A stretch of DNA of 64,000 bases from CALXXL01 sp034926605. GTDB taxonomy: Bacteria > Verrucomicrobiota > Lentisphaeria > Victivallales > Victivallaceae. The stretch covers positions 62,001 to 126,000 of the forward strand of contig JAYFQV010000004.1 in assembly GCA_034926605.1 (NCBI GenBank). Direction: 5' to 3'. The first letter of the stretch is position 1, and each line of letters opens with the position of its first letter. The notes beneath the pieces are model-generated. The model worked only from the letters and a program-made list of their open reading frames with translations, was not told where the DNA came from and ran no database searches. The translations under genes and the position numbers were made by a program. This document shows positions 25,881 to 35,200 of the stretch, piece by piece.

Positions 25881-27661
25881 ACGCCGCCGAATACATCTTC
25901 AAAAAACTTGCCGACTGGGGCGCCGGAACCGTGTTCATGGTTTCCGGCGGCGGAGCGCTTTTCCTCAACGCCGCGCTGGGCGGCGAAAAACGTCTGCGCC
26001 GGGTTTGCTGTCTGCACGAACAGGCCTGCGCGATGGCCGCCGAAGGTCATGCGCGCATCACCAACCGCGCCGCGGTGGTGTCGGTCACCAGCGGGCCGGG
26101 CGGCACCAACGCCCTGACCGGAGTGCTGGGAGCGTGGCTTGATTCGATTCCGATGGTGGTGATTTCCGGACAGGTTCGCACCGAAACGCTGGCGGCCAAT
26201 CTTCAGCCGCCCCCGCGCCAGCTTGGCGATCAGGAATTCAACATCGTGGCGGCGGCCGCTTCGATGACCAAAATGGCCGAATGCGTGACTGAAGCGTCCG
26301 CCGTGCCGGATGCGCTGCGCCGCGCCTGGATACTGGCCCATTCCGGCCGGCCGGGGCCGGTGTGGCTGGATGTGCCGCTCGACGTGCAGTCCGCTCCGGT
26401 CGACGACGAAACCGACCCCGTGGCGGAACCGGAATGGAACGCCGCCGCCCCCTCCCCGAACCAGATCGCCGAATTCGAAACCCTGCTGGCCACCGCCGAA
26501 CGCCCGGCAATCGTCGCCGGAAACGGAGTACGGCTCGCCGGAGCACGGAACAAACTGCGTGACTTCGTTGAAAGACTCAATATTCCGATACTGACCGCAC
26601 CGTCCGGCATCGATCTTATGCCGTCCGGACATCCGCTGTTCTTCGGCCATCCGGGAGTGATGGGCAACCGCGCGGCAAACCTTATAATGCAAAATTCCGA
26701 CTGCCTGATTGCGCTCGGCGCACGCATGAGCCTGCGGGTGATCGGCTTCAACTGGGACAGTCTGGCACCCGCCGCGCGCCGGGTGATGGTGGACCTCGAT
26801 CCGGCCGAACTGAACAAATCGTCGTTCCGGGTGGACCTGCCGGTGGAAGCCGATGCGGGAAAGTTCATGGAGGCGGTAACGCTGGAACTTCCGCCGCGAA
26901 CCGAATGGCTGGACTACTGCCGAAGGGTGTCGCGACAGTACGAATTCGAAGAAGAAGGTTTTTCCCCGGCATCCGACCATGTAAGCAGCTATGTGTTCCC
27001 GAAACTTCTGAACCGGGTTCTGCCGCCGGACGCGGTGGTGGTGTGCGGCAACGGCACCGCCTATACCAGCACCTTCCAGGCGATGGAGGTGCCGGATGGG
27101 CGACGCATGTTCGCCAACGTCGGCTGCGCCTCGATGGGATACGACATTCCGGCGGCGCTCGGCGCACAACTGGCCGCGCCCGACCGCGTCGTGGCACTTG
27201 TCACCGGCGACGGCAGCATCCAGATGAATATCCAGGAGCTCGAAACCGTCCGGGCGCAGGCGCTCCCGATAAAAATGTTTGTCTACAACAACGACGGCTA
27301 TCTGTCAATCAAGCTGAGCCAGCGCGCCTACTGCGGCGGACGGCTTGTGGGAGCCGACCCCGCCAGCGGGGTTCACCTGCCGCCGCTACGCAACCTCGCC
27401 GCCGCCTATGGAATACCGTATTTCCGGCTGGAAAACCACGGGCAATGCGAAAAATACCTGCCGGAGATAATGGCGGAGCCGGGACCGGTGCTGACCGAAA
27501 TAATCTGCGATCCGATGGAGACGCTGGGGCCGAAGGCGGCCTCCGCACGCACCGCCGACGGCCGGTTTGTGTCGCGTCCGCTTGACGATATGGCGCCGCC
27601 GGTCTCCGACGACGAATTTTACCGCAACGACCTTACCGGGAGAAAACGTGACGAGTTTTGA
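25877..27661 (+). CDS. ThDP-dependent enzyme, acetolactate-synthase-like
   Basis: A 594-residue protein of the pyruvate-oxidase/acetolactate-synthase superfamily. The cofactor-activating Glu48 lies in LHEQACAMAAEG. The middle domain (residues ~200-340) carries APSGIDLMPSGHPLFFGHPG. The ThDP-Mg motif GDGS at 444-447 runs to NNDGYLS. Family members of this type, found outside branched-chain amino-acid operons, often act in unusual sugar or cell-surface polysaccharide synthesis (for example the YerE group), which would suit the sugar epimerase that overlaps its end. Acetolactate synthase proper is less likely because there is no regulatory subunit. The substrate is unknown. Confidence 0.85.
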   Translation: MNAAEYIFKKLADWGAGTVFMVSGGGALFLNAALGGEKRLRRVCCLHEQACAMAAEGHARITNRAAVVSVTSGPGGTNALTGVLGAWLDSIPMVVISGQVRTETLAANLQPPPRQLGDQEFNIVAAAASMTKMAECVTEASAVPDALRRAWILAHSGRPGPVWLDVPLDVQSAPVDDETDPVAEPEWNAAAPSPNQIAEFETLLATAERPAIVAGNGVRLAGARNKLRDFVERLNIPILTAPSGIDLMPSGHPLFFGHPGVMGNRAANLIMQNSDCLIALGARMSLRVIGFNWDSLAPAARRVMVDLDPAELNKSSFRVDLPVEADAGKFMEAVTLELPPRTEWLDYCRRVSRQYEFEEEGFSPASDHVSSYVFPKLLNRVLPPDAVVVCGNGTAYTSTFQAMEVPDGRRMFANVGCASMGYDIPAALGAQLAAPDRVVALVTGDGSIQMNIQELETVRAQALPIKMFVYNNDGYLSIKLSQRAYCGGRLVGADPASGVHLPPLRNLAAAYGIPYFRLENHGQCEKYLPEIMAEPGPVLTEIICDPMETLGPKAASARTADGRFVSRPLDDMAPPVSDDEFYRNDLTGRKRDEF

Positions 27662-28550
27662 CCAAAAACGCATATTCGTCACCGGAGGTACCGGTTTTTT
27701 CGGGAAATCTCTGCTCGATTTCCTTAAGAGTTCCAAATGCCGCGCCGAACTTTGGCTGCTCAGCCGCGACCCGGACGGGTTCCGGCGACGTCATCCCGAA
27801 TACGCCAACCATCCCGGCTGGCATTTCTGGAAGGGCGACGCCCGCGACTTCCCGTTGCCGCCGGTCGGCTTCGACTATGTGATCCATGCCGCCTCATGCG
27901 CCGCCGACGATCCCGACGTGGTATGTTTCACCTGTACCTCCGCCATCCGGGTACTTGAACTCGCCTCCCGCAGCGGCGCGCGCACGGTGTTCCTAAGTTC
28001 CGGCGCGGTCTACGGCCCGTTGAGCCGTCCCGCGCTTGAGACCGACATTCCGATGCCGGCGACCCCGTACGGCCATGCCAAGCTCGCGGCCGAACAGCTG
28101 TTTTTGGAATCCGGGCTTCCGGCGGCCGCCGCCCGCTGCTTCAGCTTCATCGGACCGCATATCTCTTCGGGAACCGGTTACGCCGCCGCCGATTTTCTGG
28201 CCGCCGCGGCGGAGCACCGCCCGCTCCGGATCACCGGGAACGCCGAAACCGTCCGCAGTTATCTTTCCGCCGGAAACTGGGCCGCGTGGATACTGGCTCT
28301 GCTGAAAAACGGCGGCGGCGTCTGGAACGTCGGCTCACCGCTGCCGGTATCGGTAGGCGAACTGGCAGGCCGGATCGCCGCCTTGCGCGGCCTGCCGGTG
28401 GAGGACTGCGGCATCGCGGCGGCATCGTATTATGTGCCTGACGTGGATAAGATCAGACGGGAATTCCGGCTTGAGGTTCCCGCCGATCCGATCCCGGAAA
28501 TTGAAAAAACGTTGCAAACATTTGAAAACATAAGGAAAAAAACACCATGA
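27648..28550 (+). CDS. NAD-dependent sugar epimerase/dehydratase (extended SDR)
   Basis: A 300-residue extended short-chain dehydrogenase starting at GTG (27648) with GGGAG upstream, inside the end of the ThDP gene. The nucleotide-binding motif GGTGFFG is at residues 13-19. The catalytic Tyr141-x-x-x-Lys145 (YGHAK) is preceded by the Ser-rich strand VFLSSGAVYG. The family acts on nucleotide sugars as 4-epimerases, dehydratases or reductases. The fusion-like overlap with the ThDP gene suggests consecutive steps on one sugar. It overlaps the following lipoprotein gene by 4 nt. Confidence 0.88.
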   Translation: MTSFDQKRIFVTGGTGFFGKSLLDFLKSSKCRAELWLLSRDPDGFRRRHPEYANHPGWHFWKGDARDFPLPPVGFDYVIHAASCAADDPDVVCFTCTSAIRVLELASRSGARTVFLSSGAVYGPLSRPALETDIPMPATPYGHAKLAAEQLFLESGLPAAAARCFSFIGPHISSGTGYAAADFLAAAAEHRPLRITGNAETVRSYLSAGNWAAWILALLKNGGGVWNVGSPLPVSVGELAGRIAALRGLPVEDCGIAAASYYVPDVDKIRREFRLEVPADPIPEIEKTLQTFENIRKKTP

Positions 28551-29668
28551 AACGTATTTTCCTGCTGTTGACCGTCGCCGCGGCTCTTGCCGGCTGCAGT
28601 ACGGACAACAAAAGCGCGACTACCGAATCCAAGACGCCGACCGCCGGACAGGCAAAAACCGGAATAATCGACGCGGAAACACCGGAGTCCTATCAAAAGT
28701 CCATGGAAAAACTGCGCGGGCAGCTGACCGACGACCGTCAGCTCTATGAATTCGTCGCCGCGGTAGGCCTGCTCCGCTCCGGCGCAGATTCCGCCGACTC
28801 GTTCAGAACCATGATGGACGGCCGCACCGTCACGGAAGTGGTGGACATGACCAGAAAAAACGGTCTCGACAATCTGGCCGCCAGCTATGCAAAACGCAGC
28901 AAGGCGGACGACATGCGCAAAGGGCTGATCGCCCTCGCCGGAGAGAACAACGTCAAACATCCGGCGCGCGGCGAAGTTGTCACAATCGATACCGAACATC
29001 TTTATCCCTCGCTCGCCGCAATGGCGCTCAGCGTGGACGACACCACCTTGTTCAGGCTGACCGCCGCGCTGGACGTGATCATGGCGATGAGCCTGGACCA
29101 GCTGGACTACAGCAAAAAGATCGCCGGCCGCAGCGCGGCGGAACTGATTGCCGCCGGCCGTGCCGACGCATTCGAAGCGGCGGTTCGCAAATCGATGTAC
29201 ACCATCCCGGCAAATCTGCTGCGCGGAGAACTCGACGAGTCGCCCGAACCGGAAAACGCGCTGCGTTTCGACTGTTCCGGAGAAGCCGTCCAGTCCGCCT
29301 CCCTCGGCCGCATTCTCGCCAGCCTTGACGACACCAAGACCCTGGAAGTGATGACCGCGATCAACATGCTGCGCCACCGTTGCCAGGACGAAGAAAAGTT
29401 CAATTCCATTCTCGACAAACGTTCGGCCCGTGAACTGGTAAACCGCATGTACCGGGAAAATCCCGCCGAATTCATTCAGGAGTACGGCACCCTCAGGCTG
29501 ACTTATTCCGACACCGACCTCGCGGCGATCCGCGCCAAATATGTGGCCTTCTCCGCGGTGGCGGCCAACGCCCCGGCGGCGGAACTTCAACCCCCTCCCC
29601 AACCCAAGGACGCGGCCGGAAAACAGCCCGTTGACAATAATCAAAAACAGGAGCAGCCCGCAAAATGA
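28547..29668 (+). CDS. Lipoprotein with three internal helical repeats
   Basis: A 373-residue lipoprotein: the signal peptide ends in LAGC, with Cys17 as the lipid-modified residue. Beyond a Thr/Lys-rich linker there are three related ~60-residue helical units (about residues 47-106, 149-205 and 241-300). Each ends in a short motif: DGRTVTEVV, AGRSAAELI and DKRSARELV. A single unit of this kind resembles the DUF6694 lipoprotein domain, an assignment made from memory of the pattern. A Pro/Gln-rich tail closes the protein. It overlaps both neighbours by 4 nt (epimerase and FAD oxidoreductase), so it is part of the operon. Function unknown. Confidence 0.8.
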   Translation: MKRIFLLLTVAAALAGCSTDNKSATTESKTPTAGQAKTGIIDAETPESYQKSMEKLRGQLTDDRQLYEFVAAVGLLRSGADSADSFRTMMDGRTVTEVVDMTRKNGLDNLAASYAKRSKADDMRKGLIALAGENNVKHPARGEVVTIDTEHLYPSLAAMALSVDDTTLFRLTAALDVIMAMSLDQLDYSKKIAGRSAAELIAAGRADAFEAAVRKSMYTIPANLLRGELDESPEPENALRFDCSGEAVQSASLGRILASLDDTKTLEVMTAINMLRHRCQDEEKFNSILDKRSARELVNRMYRENPAEFIQEYGTLRLTYSDTDLAAIRAKYVAFSAVAANAPAAELQPPPQPKDAAGKQPVDNNQKQEQPAK

Positions 29669-31014
29669 GCAGAACCGAACTTTCATACCGTGACTGGCCG
29701 GAAACCTTCGACGTGGTCGTTGTCGGCGGCGGAACCGCCGGCGCCATCGCCGCGATGGCGGCCGCGCGCGAAGGTGCGAAAACCCTGATCTGCGAACGCG
29801 AATACGCGCTCGGAGGAACTGAGAGCCTCGCGCAGACCACTCCTCACATGACGTTGCATATGACCCAGAAAGTCAACAACTCCTCGCTGTCCATCGAACT
29901 TCAGAAGCTGATGATCGAAAACGGCTTCGGAGAAGGTGAGATCTGGTTCTCCCCGCAGCTAATCAAATGCGCGCTCGAAATGATGTGCGAGAAGTATGGT
30001 GTGAAAATCCTTTACGGCGCCGACCTGATCGGTGTGCTGAAAACCGGTCTTCATATCGATGCCGCCCTGTTCCAGACCATCTCCGGAGCGGTGGCGGTGA
30101 AGTCGGCCGCGTTTATCGACGCCACCGGCAACGCCTCCCTGGCGGAAGCCGCCGGCTGCCCGGTGAACGTCGGCAACGATGACGGCAAGAACCAGGCGAT
30201 GACGCTCCGGTTCGCGCTCGGCAATGTGGACGTGGAAAAAACCCGGGAATTCATGCACGGCGCCGGCATATGGCCGGAAACGGATTTACCCTACCTCGAA
30301 ATGGCCTCCCTCTGGAAATATCCCGCCGACCACCCGATCACCGCACGGTTCCGCAAGGCGGTGGACGACGGCATTCTGACCGAACGCGACGGCGTCTATT
30401 TCCAGTCCTTCGCCACCGCCTGTTACGGCGACGGCGTAATGTACTTCAACTGCCCGGAGGCCGGACATATCCTCGACGCCCTCGACCCGGCGGCGATCAC
30501 CGAAATGGTTCTATATTCCCGCAAGGCGGCGCTTCGTCTGCAGAAATTCCTCAAGAAATACGTTCCCGGCTTCGAGCGCAGTTCCATCCACTCTTTCGCC
30601 GAGATTCCCGGCATCCGTGAAAGCCGTCGTATCGTCGGCGAATACATGTTGACCGAGGACGACTACTACAATTGCCTGAAGCGGCCGGACGCGGTGGCCC
30701 AGAGCGCCTACCCGATCGACATTCACAGCTCCAACCACGCCGAGGGTTCTTTCCGCCCCAACACACTGCCGCGCGGAGAATTCTTCGAAATCCCGTTCGG
30801 GGTGATGATTCCGAAAAACGCCGGAAACCTGCTGGTGTCCGGCCGCTGCATCTCGGCCACATTCGTGGCGCAGTCGGCCATGCGCATCCAGCTGGTCTGC
30901 ATGGCGCTGGGAGAAGCCGCCGGCATCGCCGCAGCCGGACACCCGGAATCACGCGAGAACGACGGCGCCGAAATACGCCGCATCATGATCGAGCGCGGCG
31001 GAACCTTCGCCTGA
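29665..31014 (+). CDS. FAD-dependent oxidoreductase
   Basis: A 449-residue flavoprotein of the FAD_oxidored (PF12831-type) family. The Rossmann motif VVVVGGGTAGAIAAMAAAREG begins at residue 17, followed by the acidic ICERE that binds ribose and LGGTES. ATGNASLAEAAGC and a C-terminal NLLVSGRCISATFVAQSAMR form the second FAD-contact region. There is no signal peptide. Such proteins are abundant in Lentisphaerota and Planctomycetes, usually of unknown substrate. The start is coupled to the lipoprotein gene by ATGA, and the U32-like gene follows 10 nt later. Confidence 0.9.
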   Translation: MSRTELSYRDWPETFDVVVVGGGTAGAIAAMAAAREGAKTLICEREYALGGTESLAQTTPHMTLHMTQKVNNSSLSIELQKLMIENGFGEGEIWFSPQLIKCALEMMCEKYGVKILYGADLIGVLKTGLHIDAALFQTISGAVAVKSAAFIDATGNASLAEAAGCPVNVGNDDGKNQAMTLRFALGNVDVEKTREFMHGAGIWPETDLPYLEMASLWKYPADHPITARFRKAVDDGILTERDGVYFQSFATACYGDGVMYFNCPEAGHILDALDPAAITEMVLYSRKAALRLQKFLKKYVPGFERSSIHSFAEIPGIRESRRIVGEYMLTEDDYYNCLKRPDAVAQSAYPIDIHSSNHAEGSFRPNTLPRGEFFEIPFGVMIPKNAGNLLVSGRCISATFVAQSAMRIQLVCMALGEAAGIAAAGHPESRENDGAEIRRIMIERGGTFA

Positions 31015-31024
31015 AAGAGCTGAT

Positions 31025-32158
31025 ATGACCGCGGAGAGCGTCAGTACCGGCGGAAACGCCGCCGATCCGGCAAAGACCGGCCGCAAAAAATTTGCGGTCG
31101 GGTACTTTTTTCCGAAGCCCGGCGGCACTTTCAGCGAAGTGATGGAGCCATATCTGGACCGCATTGCCGAGGTCTACCACCCGTGGCCAGGCCTGCTTTC
31201 CGCGCGCCAGATGCACGGCGACCTCTCTCCGATGCGCACCCCGCTGACGATGTCCCTGCTCTGGTGCCGCAAGCACGGCCTTCAACTGGACCTGCTGCTG
31301 AACGCCACCTGCTATGGCGATGACACCGCCACCTTGAAACAGCGGGACGCGATCGTCGGGGAACTGCGCCGGATGGACGCCATCGGCGTTTTCCCCGACA
31401 TCGTGACCACCACTTCGCCGTTCGCGGCCAAAGTGATACGCGACGCCTTTCCGCAGGTGGAACTGCGGGCTTCGGTAAACATGCGCCTGGACTCCACGCT
31501 GGCGATCGAATATCTCGGCGATCTGTTCGATTCGTTCTATATCTGCCGCGATCTGCAACGCGATCTGGACACGCTCAAGCTGTTCGGCGAATGGGCCGCC
31601 GCCCACGGCAAAAAACTGTGCATGCTGGCCAACTCCGGCTGCCTGCGCAACTGTCCGTGGCAGGTCTATCACGAAACCCTGCTTTCGCATCGCTTCGAAG
31701 CGGTGGTGCGGGAATGCGACGCATTGGACATGCCGTCGGTATTATGTGCAAAAATATACCGTGCCCAGATGTTCGAGGAGGTACTTCGCGGCTCCTGGAT
31801 CAGGCCGGAAGACCTGCACCGCTACGAACCGCATGTATCCGTAATCAAGCTGTCCACCCGCGACGCACTGCTCAACCAGCGCTCCATCATGCGCGCCTAT
31901 ACCTCCGGGAGCTGGGACGGCGATCTGCTCGAACTGATCGATCCGAGTTTCCCCCCTCGACTCCGCGGCTTCGCGTTCGACAATTCCGCGTTTCCGCCGG
32001 AATGGTCTCAGGGAACGATCGCCGGCAAATGCGCTTCCGACTGCACGCACTGCGGCAGGTGCACCGAAGTGCTGAAAAAAGTGCTCAAACCGCTTGCAAA
32101 GCCGGAACCTCCGACGCGGCCGGCCATCGGCCAAGGCCTCCACTTCACCATAAAATAA
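31025..32158 (+). CDS. U32-peptidase-like Fe-S protein
   Basis: A 377-residue protein resembling the U32/UbiU-UbiV/TrhP group: a TIM-barrel-like body with SVNMRLDS and a cysteine pair Cys206-x-x-x-Cys210 in NSGCLRNCPWQVYHE. U32 proteins often use such cysteines for an Fe-S cluster and act in hydroxylation of tRNA or quinones, or as collagenase-like proteins. Unusually, the C-terminus adds a ferredoxin-like Cys cluster at 336, 340, 343 and 346 (CASDCTHCGRC), suggesting a second cluster. It is the last gene before a strong terminator. Its partnership with the FAD oxidoreductase is inferred from adjacency. Confidence 0.7.
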   Translation: MTAESVSTGGNAADPAKTGRKKFAVGYFFPKPGGTFSEVMEPYLDRIAEVYHPWPGLLSARQMHGDLSPMRTPLTMSLLWCRKHGLQLDLLLNATCYGDDTATLKQRDAIVGELRRMDAIGVFPDIVTTTSPFAAKVIRDAFPQVELRASVNMRLDSTLAIEYLGDLFDSFYICRDLQRDLDTLKLFGEWAAAHGKKLCMLANSGCLRNCPWQVYHETLLSHRFEAVVRECDALDMPSVLCAKIYRAQMFEEVLRGSWIRPEDLHRYEPHVSVIKLSTRDALLNQRSIMRAYTSGSWDGDLLELIDPSFPPRLRGFAFDNSAFPPEWSQGTIAGKCASDCTHCGRCTEVLKKVLKPLAKPEPPTRPAIGQGLHFTIK

Positions 32159-32176
32159 CCGTGTATTGTTGCGTCG

Positions 32177-32205
32177 GCCGCCGATTTTTGGCGGCTTTTT
32201 TTTTT
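32177..32205 (+). terminator. Strong intrinsic terminator ending the mnmG run
   Basis: GCCGCC (32177-32182) and GGCGGC (32190-32195) enclose GATTTTT and are followed by ten T. Confidence 0.9.
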
Positions 32206-32223
32206 GCCGTTCAAGCAAAACAG

Positions 32224-32258
32224 AACCCCCGCCGCCCAAGGGGAGGACAGCGGGGGTT
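32224..32258 (-). terminator. Terminator of giant protein gene 1
   Basis: A 9-bp stem AACCCCCGC/GCGGGGGTT lies just past the minus-strand stop, followed on that strand by CTGTTTTG. Confidence 0.6.
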
Positions 32259-32281
32259 CAAGGGGATTGACTGGTCAGAAA

Positions 32282-35200
32282 TTAGGCCAGAGCGCCTTTC
32301 TTGAAGTTGGCGTTCAGGCCACCGAATTCATCAACGCTCAAGGAGAATACTCCCTTGCCGTTGAGGGCGATGCCGCCGTCCATCGCGTCGGCGATGTCGG
32401 CGGAGGCGAGTTCGTAACCGTCGGAACCGTAAAGCTGGACGGTGAGTCCTTCGATGTCCTCGTCGGAGACGTCGAGCAGGGCGAATTTGAAGTTGTCGGA
32501 GCCGAGCGTGTCGGCGTCGAGCACAAACTTCAGCACGCCTTCGGATTCGAAGCTGAACGATGAGGTGTCTTCGACGAACAGGTAATCGGACAGATCGAAA
32601 GAACGCTTGGAAAGATCGAAGCAGAGCGTCGAAACGGTGTAGCTGTTGGCACTGGTCATGCGGGTGTCGCCGGCCAGCGTAACCACATCGATGTTCTTGA
32701 GCAGTCCGAAGAATCCGCCGGTGAAATCGTCGAAGCTCACGGCCTTGGTCCCCTGCACCGTTCCGGCAATCTTGCCGTCGCCATCGACCACGCCGGAGAA
32801 GCTCAACAGATCGCCGGAACCGGAGAAGGAGACCTCCGACCCGCCGAGAACGCTGGAAGAACCGCCCTTGGTGCTGTACATGGGATTGGCGCCGCCGGCA
32901 TAGATATTGCCGCCGATGGTCACCGTGCTGCCGGAGGCGTTCACAACGATTCGGCTGGTACCTTCAACCACCGACACGCCGCTGTCGTAGGCATAGCCGC
33001 CGCCATACACGGCATCGGTGACGCTGCAGTTGCCGATGGTCACCACGGTATCGCCGTTGATGGTGGCGATCGAACCGCTGCCCTGGGCCTGACTGCCGCC
33101 GACCACCCGAACCACACTGGCTCCGCCGGTGACGTTGACATAAACACTGCCGGCCACCGTGGTCTTGCCGCCACCGTCGGCCACGCCGCCGCCGATGATC
33201 CACGCCGAGTTGCCGTCCTTAAGCAGTTTCGGGTTGTCCAGCTGGGTCATGTTGCTTACGGTAACCGACACATCTCCTCCGGTAACATTGCTGTAGGAGC
33301 TGTATCCGCGCCCGCCGCCATAAAGGATGCCGAGATAACGGCCGCCGGTGATCGAAAGCGCGACACTGCCGGAAACCGTCAGATTGGCGGCATTGACCAC
33401 CGAGCCGCCGTAGATGTTGGCGGTGACGTCTCCAACCAGATTGCCGAGCTTCACACTGATGCTGCCGTTGACATTGCTCTCGCCGCCACCGGTGACGATG
33501 CTGCTGACGGTGGAGTTGCTGGCCTGAAGATTGATGTTGCCGGTGATGGTGCCGCCCTTGCCGCCACCGTAAAGGTCGCGCTGGGTGCCGCCGACAATGT
33601 TGATGTTCACGGCATTGCCGTCGCTGCCGGCGCCTATGTTGCTGTTTATGCCGCCGCCGTACACACTGCAGAGGCTGTTGCCGTTGGTGATGTAGATATT
33701 GGTGCCGCTGGCCACATCTTTGCCGTTGCCGCCGCCATAGATATAGTTCTTCTGGCCGCCGGTCACCTTGATGAAACTCTGGGCGCGACTGGTAAGGTTG
33801 CTGCCGCCGTACACGGTGATCCGTTCCTGAAGATCGGTCACAATGCCCGCCCCGATCACGTTGCCGCCGACGCTTTCAATCGCGTGGCCGCCGGAGGTGG
33901 TCTCAAGCGTATTGCCAAGATAGACCGTTCCGGAAGTTTCGGCGATGTCATTGACGAAAGTCGGAGCGCCGTTGCTGTAGGAGAACCAGCTCAGCTTGGT
34001 ATTGGTGCTGACGGTGGACTGAACCAGAAGTATGGCGTATCCGGGAGATTCCACCGACTGAGTGGTGACGGTGTAGGTATAGCCGTCTTTGGTATATGAA
34101 GAATTCAAGCTGACCTGCGTTGAACGGGTATCACCGGTAAACATGAACCTCAACGAACGAGCAAACGTGGTCGATCCGTCGGTCACCTGGCCCAACACGA
34201 CATAATACTGACGGACGTCGAGATCTACCCGGAGTTCACCGAGTCCGGTAGTGGTGATGGCGTTGATGCGCGGCAGATAGTTGACCATGCCGGCTCCGGC
34301 GCGCGTAAGGCCGGTGACATCAAACACTATCGTTCTGGCGGTAACCTGACACCCAGAATCGATCGCGTTGCCGTCGCCGGTGATATTCACCACACCGTCG
34401 ATCAGGGACATTGAAACGTTGGTCTTGATGGTGTTGCTGCCGGCCAGCTCCAAACCGGTCGCGCTGGTCATGTCGATCGCGTTGGTGTAGCCATTGGCGA
34501 TGGTGGAGTTCCTGAAATAGAACCCGCCCTCCATGTTCAGAACGATGCCGTCGCGGCCATAAGTGCCGTTGGAACCGGCCGCATCGTAGGTGAAGGTGCC
34601 GCCGGTCATGGTGAGGTTTTTCAGCGTGCCGGCATTGAATACCAGCGAACCGCTGGTGACAGTGATGCCGTCGATCACGCTGCCGGCCTGGGCTCCGGCC
34701 CACTGGTTCTTGGCGGTTCCGAGGCGGACGATGCCTCCGGCCACTCCGATGTCGCTGAAGCGCGCCGCCGAAAGACTGGTCGCCAGGGTGGCGCCGCTGG
34801 AAACGATCGCGCCGCTGACGATGCCGCGCGCCTGCAGTTCGCCGGCAACCATCCTCGCGCCATAAACCGCGGCGTCGAGTGCAAAGGTGCCGCTCACTGA
34901 AACATAGAGATCCTTGAAGGTGTTGGTGGCGTCGGAGACGATGTTGGCGAAAGTTCCGATGACTTCGATGCCGTCAACCGTCATGTTAGATCCCAGTACC
35001 AGTTTGCCGTAGCTGCCGATAACGCGCACGTTGGAAAGCGTGCTGCCGTCGAAGTTGAAGGTACGAAACTCGTCCTTGGCGTCACCCGCAAAGCCGTAAG
35101 TGATGCCGCTGAGCCGCTGGCTCGAACCGAGCGTCAGGTTGACGGTGCCGGTGGCACTGAACTGAAGGTTCGAAGCGGTGACCTTGGCGGAGGAGTCGCC

